Assembly (NCBI GenBank): GCA_002306005.1
Contig: DBRO01000099.1
Location: forward strand, 3,728 to 9,633
Reading direction: 5' to 3'
From: Ruminococcus sp. UBA1366
GTDB taxonomy: Bacteria > Bacillota > Clostridia > Oscillospirales > Ruminococcaceae
Length of the DNA: 5,906 nt
In this document: positions 1-5,423 of the stretch, in pieces
Numbering within the stretch: the first letter of the stretch is position 1
Layout of the letters: the number at the start of each line of letters is the position of its first letter
Made by a program: the position numbers and the translations under genes
The notes under the pieces: generated by a model
The model's database searches: none
What the model saw: only the letters and a program-made list of their open reading frames with translations
What the model was told of the DNA's origin: nothing

Positions 1-174
1 AAAAATCGTTCCTTTGCAGTGGGGAATGCGTTCCGCGACAGTGCGAATGTTCCGGTGGCGTATTTTCGCCGTTGTATGCAGATTCTTGCAAAAGCCGATA
101 CGGATATGAAAAGCCTGCGCACGCCTTCCCGCCTGCTTTTGGAGGAAGCCGTTGCGAAAATGTTGGTACGATGA
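1..174 (+). CDS. holA: DNA polymerase III delta subunit (HolA), C-terminal fragment
   Basis: An open frame enters from the left edge and stops with TGA at 172-174, giving the last 57 residues of a protein. The tail has the arrangement seen at the C-terminus of HolA, the clamp-loader subunit that opens the beta sliding clamp at the replication fork: a helix (AYFRRCMQILAKAD, about residues 20-33), then DMKS where the family usually has an LKS/LKTG-like turn after the conserved aspartate, then a closing helix (SRLLLEEAVAKML, about 43-55). The N-terminal AAA+ part lies outside the window, so no Walker-type motif can be checked. The next gene starts 23 bases downstream with its own strong ribosome site, so the two are probably co-transcribed. 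The call rests on a short helical tail; another helical protein is possible. Confidence 0.6.
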   Translation, partial: KNRSFAVGNAFRDSANVPVAYFRRCMQILAKADTDMKSLRTPSRLLLEEAVAKMLVR

Positions 175-197
175 TTTTTACCTGAAAGGAGCGCCCC

Positions 198-779
198 ATG
201 CTATACCTGAAACAAGCCGTCATTGTGGAGGGCAAATACGATAAAATTCGGTTGCAGAGCCTGATTCGTGCGGTGATTATCCCTACGGATGGGTTCCGGA
301 TTTTCCGCGACAAGGAAAAGCGCGCACTGATCCGGCATTATGCGCAAACCACGGGGATTATCATTTTAACGGATTCGGATGCGGCGGGGTTTCAGATCCG
401 CAGTCATATCAAAAGCTTTGTGAATGCCGGTGAAATTATGAATGTGTACGCACCGGATGTGTTCGGCAAAGAAAAGCGGAAAGCGCAGCCTTCCAAAGAG
501 GGCAAGCTTGGCGTGGAGGGATTGGACAAGGAACTGCTGTTGGAGGCGTTCGCCAGAGCGGGTATTACCGGCAAGGAAACGCAGCGCAGTGGGGAGCCGG
601 TTACGCGGCTGGATTTGTACGAGGACGGGTTGTTCGGTGCGCCGGAAAGCACCACACGTCGGGCAAAGCTGCTTGAACAGCTGCATCTTCCCGCGCGGAT
701 GAGTACGGCTGCGCTGCTGGATGCGCTCAATGCAATGTTTACAAAAGAAGAATACCGCCGACAGATCGAACTGCTATGA
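198..779 (+). CDS. Toprim-DUF4093 protein, RNase M5-like (5S rRNA maturation nuclease family, rnmV-like)
   Basis: This 193-residue cytoplasmic protein has a Toprim domain at residues 1-85. The metal-binding signatures are visible: VEGKYD (10-15, with the catalytic-type Glu11) and TDSDAAG (58-64, with the DxD pair Asp59/Asp61). A basic linker (KEKRK, 91-95) leads to KLGVEG (103-108), the GVE signature shared with RNase M5, and then a C-terminal helical domain (about 112-193) matching the DUF4093 region. RNase M5 cuts 5S rRNA precursor in low-GC Gram-positives and is about the same size (roughly 186 residues in Bacillus, by family knowledge). The motif wording differs from Bacillus RNase M5, which has a TDPDFPGE-type second motif, so this may be the clostridial paralogue rather than the true RNase M5. 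The ATG start is well set by AAAGGAG at 185-191, six bases upstream. In Bacillus rnmV sits next to ksgA; here it follows a holA-like gene. Confidence 0.85.
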   Translation: MLYLKQAVIVEGKYDKIRLQSLIRAVIIPTDGFRIFRDKEKRALIRHYAQTTGIIILTDSDAAGFQIRSHIKSFVNAGEIMNVYAPDVFGKEKRKAQPSKEGKLGVEGLDKELLLEAFARAGITGKETQRSGEPVTRLDLYEDGLFGAPESTTRRAKLLEQLHLPARMSTAALLDALNAMFTKEEYRRQIELL

Positions 780-819
780 CGGTGACTTGCCCGGAAGATG
801 AAAAATTTCCGCGAAAAGG

Positions 820-848
820 TTGTGAAAACGGCAAACTTATGCTATAAC
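820..848 (+). promoter_or_regulatory. Sigma-A-type promoter with extended -10, for the kinase-trmL-degV unit
   Basis: TTGTGA at 820-825 (4 of 6 to TTGACA) and TATAAC at 843-848 (5 of 6 to TATAAT) are separated by exactly 17 bases. TG at 840-841 sits one base before the -10, giving the extended -10 form. Transcription would begin near 855, leaving about 75 bases of leader before the kinase start. It lies in the only sizeable gap between the Toprim gene and the kinase gene. No operator or riboswitch was recognised in the leader, although MKKYQ-stop could be read from 893-910 without a properly spaced ribosome site. Confidence 0.6.
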
Positions 849-932
849 TTTTATGGGTAAACCTGCAATTCTTCATGATATAAAAAGATAGGATGAAAAA
901 ATATCAATAGCGAAAGCTGGGTGGTTCAACAA

Positions 933-1814
933 ATGACGCACGCGGGAATGTCCGGTTGCGGCAGGGTCGCGGCGATCCATGATATCTCCGGCATCGGACG
1001 ATGCTCTCTCACGGTGATTATACCGATTGTATCGGCAATGGGGATTCAGGTATGTCCTGTGCCGACGGCAGTGCTGAGCGCACACACCGGTTACGGCGAA
1101 ATCGTCATGCGCGATTTAACGGATTATATGATGCCGGCGTTGGCACATTACCGGCGCTTGGGCGTGGAATTCGATTGTATTTACAGTGGGTTTCTTGCGA
1201 CAGAAGAGCAGATTGATCACTGTTTGGATTTTTTTGCGGCATATCCGGATGCGCTCAAGGTGGTGGATCCGGTGATGGGTGACTATGGCAGAACGTATTC
1301 GACCTACACGGATGCCATGTGCCGGCGCATGGTGGAACTGGCTGCGGTGGCGGACATCATTGTGCCGAATATGACGGAGGCAGCAATTCTTCTTGGGGAG
1401 GATTATACCGCGGAAACCGCCGTGCCGATGACGGCGTCACAGGCAAAGAGCCGCTTGGTACGGCTGGCACAGAAAGGGCCGAAGATGATCGTCATTACCA
1501 GCGCGGAGCTTGCCGATGGCACAATTTGTAACATTGGATATGATAAAATTCATAACAGCTTTTGGAAAGTGGTTTGCGATTATGTCCCAAAGCAGTATTC
1601 CGGTACGGGGGATATTTTTGCGAGCGTGATTACCGGCGGACTGATGAAAGGGGACAGCCTGCCCATTGCAATGAACCGTGCGACAAGTTTCACCGAGCTT
1701 GCTGTAAAAACCACTTTTAGTTATTCCGGCGACCCGCAGGACGGGATTTTGCTGGAGCCTTGCCTTGGCTGGCTGACGGCGGCACAGGTGCTAAAGGATT
1801 TCGCGCCGTTGTGA
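933..1814 (+). CDS. Pyridoxal/pyridoxamine kinase (PdxK/PdxY-like, ribokinase superfamily)
   Basis: This enzyme phosphorylates the 5'-hydroxymethyl of B6 vitamers (pyridoxal, pyridoxamine, pyridoxine) with ATP, the salvage route to pyridoxal phosphate, in the cytoplasm. Numbered from the alternative GTG at 921, the markers are AAIHDISGIGRCSLT (17-31, substrate pocket), LSAHTGYG (52-59), VVDPVMGD (114-121), PNMTEAAILLGE (149-160, with the Asn-x-x-Glu pair) and SGTGDIFAS (227-235). Asp231 in the last is the expected catalytic base next to the anion hole. All key motifs are intact. Length, 293 or 297 residues, is normal for the family. The start is uncertain: ATG 933 has GGGTGG at 919-924 with 8-base spacing and is preferred; GTG 921 and ATG 948 are also in frame. 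Related ThiD-type hydroxymethylpyrimidine kinases share the fold, but the AIHDxSGxGRCSLT opening favours the B6 kinases. It is the first gene of a probable three-gene unit. Confidence 0.9.
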   Translation: MTHAGMSGCGRVAAIHDISGIGRCSLTVIIPIVSAMGIQVCPVPTAVLSAHTGYGEIVMRDLTDYMMPALAHYRRLGVEFDCIYSGFLATEEQIDHCLDFFAAYPDALKVVDPVMGDYGRTYSTYTDAMCRRMVELAAVADIIVPNMTEAAILLGEDYTAETAVPMTASQAKSRLVRLAQKGPKMIVITSAELADGTICNIGYDKIHNSFWKVVCDYVPKQYSGTGDIFASVITGGLMKGDSLPIAMNRATSFTELAVKTTFSYSGDPQDGILLEPCLGWLTAAQVLKDFAPL

Positions 1815-1824
1815 TGGAACTGAT

Positions 1825-2334
1825 ATGCAAGAAATCCATCGTTTAAATCTGGTGCTGGTGGAACCGCAGATTCCCCAGAACACGGGCAATATTTCGCGCA
1901 CCTGTGCGGTGACGGGTGCGACACTGCATTTGGTAAAGCCTTATGGCTTTGTGATCTCGGACAAGGCACTCAAACGTGCGGGTTTGGATTACTGGGATAA
2001 GCTTACGATTTTTGAATATGATAACTTAGAGGATTTCTTTGCGAAAACCAGCGGGGAATACTTCTATTTTACAACAAAGGGCAAGCAGGTACACAGTGCG
2101 GTTCGCTATCCGGATAATGCTTATTTGTTGTTTGGACGCGAGGATCGGGGACTTCCTGAGGCACTTTTGCACGACCATCGGGAACGCTGTGTGCGGATTC
2201 CCATGCGGCCGGCGCTGCGAAGCTTGAATTTGTCGAATTCCGTGGCGATTGCCGCGTATGAGGTGCTGCGGCAGTGGGATTATCCGGAATTGGCACGTGC
2301 GGGCAAGCTGACGCAGTATGTGGACGAGGAGTAA
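1825..2334 (+). CDS. trmL: tRNA (cytidine/uridine(34)-2'-O)-methyltransferase TrmL
   Basis: TrmL (YibK/CspR) is a SPOUT-fold enzyme that transfers a methyl group from S-adenosylmethionine to the ribose of the wobble base of certain leucine tRNAs; it acts in the cytoplasm as a homodimer. All family signatures are present in order: EPQIPQNTGNISRTC (13-27), GFVISDKALKRAGLDYW (41-57), LLFGREDRGLPE (101-112), and RIPMRPALRSLNLSNSVAIA (124-143), the last forming the trefoil-knot cofactor site. The 169-residue length is typical of the single-domain enzyme. The ATG lies 10 bases after the kinase stop and has only a weak ribosome site (TGGAA at 1815-1819), which suggests translational coupling to the gene before it. 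Nothing is missing or unusual in the protein. Confidence 0.95.
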   Translation: MQEIHRLNLVLVEPQIPQNTGNISRTCAVTGATLHLVKPYGFVISDKALKRAGLDYWDKLTIFEYDNLEDFFAKTSGEYFYFTTKGKQVHSAVRYPDNAYLLFGREDRGLPEALLHDHRERCVRIPMRPALRSLNLSNSVAIAAYEVLRQWDYPELARAGKLTQYVDEE

Positions 2335-2364
2335 AGGCATGATAACGATTGGAGGGGCTGTTTT

Positions 2365-3243
2365 TTGGCGAAAATTCGCATATTAACCGATTCTGCTTGT
2401 GACATTACGGATGAGCAGGAAAAGAGCCTGAACATCCGGATTATACCGTTTAAAATCTCCGTGGGGGACGAAAGCTACGTCAGCCGCGTGGATATTTCAA
2501 ACGAGCAGTTTTATGAAATCATGGACAGCTATGAGGGGATTCCCACCACCGCACAAGTGACGGCGTTTGAATACGCGGAGGTTTTTTTGGAACTTGCGGA
2601 GCAAGGATACACGGATATTATCAATATTACGATTTCTTCAACCGGCTCGAATACCTATAATAATGCGATGCTTGCCAAAAAGCAGTTCTTTGAGGAAAAT
2701 CCGCAGTATAAAAACCGGTTAAAAATACATAATATTGACAGCCGCAATTACACGGGCGTGTATGGTATGGCGGTCATTCAGGCGGCGCAGAAAGTGCAGC
2801 GCGGCGCGCCGGTGAAAGAAATTCTTGCGTATTTGCAGGATTGGTTTGACAGCGCGTATGTTTTGTTTGCGGCGTATAATTTAAAATACGCAAAGAAGTC
2901 CGGACGGATTTCCTGCGCGGCGGCATTTGTGGGCGAGGTGTTGGGGTTAAAGCCAATTTTGCGGATTGCGCAGGGGGTTTCCAAAACGCTCGATAAGGTG
3001 CGCGGCGAAAAGGCGGTTATTCCGAAAATTGCGGACATTTGCGAGGCGGAGATGATCCCCAAAACGCCATACGGAATTATGTGGGGCAGCGATGCGGCGC
3101 TTCGCGATGAAATGGCACAGGTGATGACAAAACGGTTGGGGTATCCGCCCGTGGAGTTTTTTCAAGTGGGTGCGGCGGTTGCTTGCAATGCCGGACATCG
3201 GGTCACAGGTGTGGTGCTGAAAGCGTTAAACAAGCCGGATTAA
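2365..3243 (+). CDS. DegV-family fatty-acid-binding protein (FakB-like)
   Basis: DegV proteins bind a fatty acid; the FakB members present it to the kinase FakA for phosphorylation and entry into phospholipids. The 292-residue product is full length. Seen in order are LTDSACDI (7-14) and IPFKISVGDE (27-36), then the ligand-pocket segments PTTAQVT (60-66) and ISSTGSNTYNNAM (90-102), then IDSRNYTGVYGM (124-135), and SGRISCAAAFVGEVLGLKPIL (starting at 179, with the conserved Gly-Arg). The C-terminal segment where many members read HxGPG is NAGHR here (275-279), so the usual His is Asn. The start is TTG at 2365, supported by GGAGGGG at 2351-2357 seven bases upstream; no in-frame ATG fits. It follows trmL by 30 bases. 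No fakA gene is in the window, so the partner and fatty-acid preference are unknown. Confidence 0.92.
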   Translation: MAKIRILTDSACDITDEQEKSLNIRIIPFKISVGDESYVSRVDISNEQFYEIMDSYEGIPTTAQVTAFEYAEVFLELAEQGYTDIINITISSTGSNTYNNAMLAKKQFFEENPQYKNRLKIHNIDSRNYTGVYGMAVIQAAQKVQRGAPVKEILAYLQDWFDSAYVLFAAYNLKYAKKSGRISCAAAFVGEVLGLKPILRIAQGVSKTLDKVRGEKAVIPKIADICEAEMIPKTPYGIMWGSDAALRDEMAQVMTKRLGYPPVEFFQVGAAVACNAGHRVTGVVLKALNKPD

Positions 3244-3307
3244 CAGCGGCGTTGTGCGGTGTTTTTGTGCGGTTTGCAAAAAATACGGGAAATTCATGCA
3301 AAAGCAC

Positions 3308-3336
3308 TTGCAATTTATGTGGTTTTGTTATAGAAT
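3308..3336 (+). promoter_or_regulatory. Sigma-A-type promoter of pgk
   Basis: TTGCAA at 3308-3313 (4 of 6 to consensus) and TAGAAT at 3331-3336 (5 of 6) are 17 bases apart, in an AT-rich stretch of the gap before pgk. Transcription would start near 3343, giving a leader of about 78 bases. An inverted repeat, TGCAA (3297-3301) and TTGCA (3308-3312), overlaps the -35 box; it is short and may be chance. Confidence 0.6.
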
Positions 3337-3344
3337 AAATACGG

Positions 3345-3362
3345 TCGTTATTATTTTAACAA
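3345..3362. promoter_or_regulatory. Candidate Rex (redox-sensing repressor) operator
   Basis: The 18 bases TCGTTATTATTTTAACAA match the known Rex consensus TTGTTAANNNNTTAACAA at 12 of the 14 defined positions. The right half-site (3356-3362) is perfect and the left half-site (3345-3351) is 5 of 7. The site begins about two bases after the expected transcription start of pgk, where a bound repressor would block initiation or early elongation. Rex releases DNA when NADH is high and is known to control fermentation and central carbon genes in Clostridia. The flanking sequence is AT-rich, so a chance match cannot be ruled out. Confidence 0.4.
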
Positions 3363-3399
3363 GCGAGGAAACTGCGGTTATTCCGTGAAATAAAGATTC

Positions 3400-3407
3400 A
3401 GAGAGGA
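3400..3407 (+). promoter_or_regulatory. Ribosome binding site of pgk with unusually long spacing
   Basis: AGAGAGGA is the only Shine-Dalgarno-like sequence upstream of the pgk ATG at 3421, but it is 13 bases away rather than the usual 5-9. An out-of-frame ATG at 3407 overlaps its end and would read only eight codons (stop at 3431-3433), across the pgk start. No closer purine tract exists, and no upstream in-frame start codon is available. Confidence 0.4.
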
Positions 3408-3420
3408 TGTCAGAAATCAA

Positions 3421-4644
3421 ATGGCAGGTTTAAACAAGGTTAGCGTGGACGACATTAGTGTAAAGGGGAAAAAGGTGCTGGTTCGGTGCGATTTTAACGT
3501 ACCGCTCAAAGATGGTGTAATCACCAATGACAACCGTATCACGGCGGCTCTGCCTACGATTAAAAAACTCGTGGCGGACGGCGGTAAGGTTGTGCTTTGC
3601 TCGCATTTGGGCAAGCCGAAGAACGGTCCGGAGAATAAATTCTCGCTGGCGCCGGTGGCAAAGAGAATTGCTGAGCTGGTCAACACCAAGGTGAGCTTTG
3701 CAAAGGACGACACGGTTGTGGGCGAAAATGCAAAGAAGCTCGTTTCTGAAATGAAGGACGGCGAAATTGTACTGCTCGAAAACACCCGTTTTCGCGGTGC
3801 GGAGGAAACCAAGAACGGCGAGGGATTCTCAAAAGAGCTGGCAGATTTGGTGGACGATGAAGTGTTCGTAATGGACGCTTTTGGTTCCGCGCACAGAGCG
3901 CACGCTTCCACGGCGGGGGTTACGAAATTTGTAAAAGAAACCGCGGTGGGTTACCTGATGCAAAAGGAAATCACGTATTTGGGCAACGCGGTGGAAGACC
4001 CGAAGCGTCCGTTTGTGGCGATTTTGGGCGGCGCAAAGGTTGCGGATAAGTTGAACGTGATTTCGAATTTACTGGATAAGTGCGACACGCTGATTGTTGG
4101 CGGCGGCATGGCTTACACCTTCTTAAAGGCGAAGGGCTACGAGGTTGGCAAATCGCTGGTGGACGATGAAAAGCTGGCTTACTGCAAGGAAATGCTTGAA
4201 AAGGCACAAAAACTGGGCAAGCAGTTGCTTTTGCCGGTGGATACAGCGGTTGCGGCAGAATTTCCGAACCCAATTGATGCGGAAATTTCTGTACAGTACT
4301 GTGAGGTAACGAAGATTCCGGCGGACGAGATGGGACTGGATATCGGTCCGAAGACGCGGGAACTGTTTGCGAATGCGGCAAAGACCGCAAAAACGGTAGT
4401 TTGGAACGGCCCGATGGGTGTGTTTGAGAACCCTGTGCTGGCAAAGGGTACCATTGCTGTTGCAAAGGCTTTGGCGGAAACCGATGCGGTTACGGTCATT
4501 GGCGGCGGCGATTCTGCGGCGGCTGTGATTCAACTGGGATTTGCAGATAAGATGAGCCATATTTCCACGGGCGGCGGCGCTTCGCTGGAATACCTGGAGG
4601 GCAAGGTTCTGCCCGGTATTGACGCGATTGCCGACAAGAAATAA
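3421..4644 (+). CDS. pgk: Phosphoglycerate kinase
   Basis: Pgk transfers the acyl phosphate of 1,3-bisphosphoglycerate to ADP, the first ATP-forming step of glycolysis, and works in reverse in gluconeogenesis; it is a cytoplasmic monomer. The 407-residue length is typical. N-terminal substrate domain: [12 protein letters not shown] (21-32), SHLGKPK (61-67, Lys where many species have Arg), LLENTRF (118-124) and [13 protein letters not shown] (152-164). C-terminal nucleotide domain: GGAKVADKL (203-211), [10 protein letters not shown] (226-235), NGPMGVFE (329-336), GGGDSAAA (361-368) and [15 protein letters not shown] (380-394). No key motif is broken. The ATG gives the standard N-terminus although its ribosome site is distant. 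It has its own promoter and a possible Rex site, and is not next to gap or tpi, unlike the common glycolytic operon. Clean codon use suggests high expression, as expected. Confidence 0.98.
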   Translation: MAGLNKVSVDDISVKGKKVLVRCDFNVPLKDGVITNDNRITAALPTIKKLVADGGKVVLCSHLGKPKNGPENKFSLAPVAKRIAELVNTKVSFAKDDTVVGENAKKLVSEMKDGEIVLLENTRFRGAEETKNGEGFSKELADLVDDEVFVMDAFGSAHRAHASTAGVTKFVKETAVGYLMQKEITYLGNAVEDPKRPFVAILGGAKVADKLNVISNLLDKCDTLIVGGGMAYTFLKAKGYEVGKSLVDDEKLAYCKEMLEKAQKLGKQLLLPVDTAVAAEFPNPIDAEISVQYCEVTKIPADEMGLDIGPKTRELFANAAKTAKTVVWNGPMGVFENPVLAKGTIAVAKALAETDAVTVIGGGDSAAAVIQLGFADKMSHISTGGGASLEYLEGKVLPGIDAIADKK

Positions 4645-4653
4645 TTTTACAAC

Positions 4654-4700
4654 CAAAGAGCGGAGGAACGTTCCTCAACGGGAGCGATGCTCCGCCTTTG
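4654..4700. repeat. 47-base nested palindromic element between pgk and the membrane cluster
   Basis: The outer arms CAAAG (4654-4658) and CTTTG (4696-4700) pair. Next to them GCGGAG (4660-4665) can pair with CTCCGC (4690-4695), leaving A4659 as a bulge. Inside lie two further dyads: the perfect palindrome GAGGAACGTTCCTC (4663-4676), and GGAGC-GAT-GCTCC (4681-4693). The RNA could therefore fold as one long arm or as a closing stem with two side hairpins. There is no clean T-tract after it, so it is not a standard intrinsic terminator. This layout resembles small interspersed palindromic repeats found between genes in many bacteria, but copy number cannot be judged from one window. It may also slow transcription or protect the pgk mRNA 3' end. 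Confidence 0.6.
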
Positions 4701-4728
4701 TACTGTTTGACGATTTACGGAGGTTTCC

Positions 4729-5220
4729 ATGGAACTGGGCGACATTCTGCATATTGTAAAATATGTGTTCGGCGTGTTTTCCTTTGCGGTGCTGTTCAAG
4801 GTGTATCAGTTCAAGCGAACGAAGATGAAATTTGAGTACCTGCGAAAGAGCGTTTGGGTGAAAACCGATGCGGTTTTTGCTGATGCCGCCGAGGGTGTGG
4901 ACAAGGAAATGTTCGGTGAAGAACAACGCAGCGCTTTTCAAAAAGCGGTGGCGCAGTACATTACCAAGCCTGCGACACAGGTGCTGTACCGCACGGATGA
5001 GGGCTTTTTCACTTGCGATTTTGAGGAAAAAGAGCTGGTGGACGAACTGCGTGGATGCCGGACGGTGCTGTACTTAAAAAGCAATCCTACGGTGGTGCTG
5101 ACCCCACGGCAGTACAAATTTGTGATTTTGCGGTGGAAGGCGACATTTTGGCGGTATGCGCTGTATTTGGTAATCACAGGCGCGGTACTGGGCGTAACGC
5201 TTTTCCTGAAATACCGGTAG
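4729..5220 (+). CDS. Unrecognised membrane protein with two membrane segments
   Basis: The family was not recognised. The 163-residue product has a hydrophobic segment at about 5-24, followed by a basic stretch (KVYQFKRTKMK, 24-34), a soluble domain at about 40-135, and a second hydrophobic segment at about 143-160 preceded by basic residues. The positive-inside rule places the soluble domain in the cytoplasm. The domain contains VWVKTDAVFAD (42-52) near its start and ends with LKSNPTVVLTPRQYKF (116-131). That end aligns without gaps with the end of the protein at 5424-5906, so the two appear related. The ATG is set by GGAGG at 4719-4723, five bases upstream. It starts 84 bases after pgk, beyond the palindromic element, and may be transcribed by read-through. 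The next gene follows after 4 bases. Confidence 0.8.
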   Translation: MELGDILHIVKYVFGVFSFAVLFKVYQFKRTKMKFEYLRKSVWVKTDAVFADAAEGVDKEMFGEEQRSAFQKAVAQYITKPATQVLYRTDEGFFTCDFEEKELVDELRGCRTVLYLKSNPTVVLTPRQYKFVILRWKATFWRYALYLVITGAVLGVTLFLKYR

Positions 5221-5224
5221 CGCG

Positions 5225-5410
5225 ATGGAAAGAACGATTCTTGTGGTGCTGGTAGTTGCGGCGGTGATGTGGGGGACTTCCCGCATTACGGCGAAAAATC
5301 CCCGCCGGAAGGAAATGAAGCGTGCGGGGTACATTGTGATGATTGCATACGGTGCGGCGGTCTTGCTTTTGCTTGCACTGCTGCTGGTGGTGGCGTACAC
5401 GTTTTCGTGA
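5225..5410 (+). CDS. Small two-pass membrane protein, unknown function
   Basis: The 61-residue product is mostly hydrophobic. A first membrane segment spans about 5-18, a short basic loop follows (KNPRRKEMKR, 24-33), and a second membrane segment of about 24 residues (36-59, rich in Leu, Val and Ala) runs almost to the end. The basic loop should face the cytoplasm, putting both ends outside. No family was recognised. The gene is believable because it fills the space between its neighbours exactly: 4 bases after the preceding stop, and 13 bases before the next ATG. Its own ribosome site is poor, which suggests translational coupling to the upstream gene. It may be a partner of the two flanking membrane proteins; that is inference from position only. 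Confidence 0.65.
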   Translation: MERTILVVLVVAAVMWGTSRITAKNPRRKEMKRAGYIVMIAYGAAVLLLLALLLVVAYTFS

Positions 5411-5423
5411 CAGGAGGTTTCTT

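Noticed and set aside
792..813. Short inverted repeat CGGAA...TTCCG after the Toprim gene, considered as a terminator.
   Set aside because: The stem is five pairs with a long loop and no T-tract follows.
893..910. Leader peptide MKKYQ upstream of the kinase.
   Set aside because: No correctly spaced ribosome site, and the sequence shows no run of regulatory codons or attenuator hairpins.
3230..3266. Possible degV terminator: ACAAGCCG and CGGC-G-TTGT form a bulged 8-pair stem across the stop codon, with TTTTT at 3262-3266.
   Set aside because: The stem has a bulge and a 9-base loop, and the T-run starts 6 bases after the stem and is only five bases long, so it is too weak to call.
3252..3273. 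Direct repeat TTGTGCGGT (3252-3260 and 3265-3273) after degV.
   Set aside because: Two short copies only, with no third unit or recognised binding site; likely chance or local slippage.
3417..4656. Long open frames on the minus strand opposite pgk.
   Set aside because: They are mirror images of strong codon bias in pgk, have no ribosome sites, and resemble no protein family.
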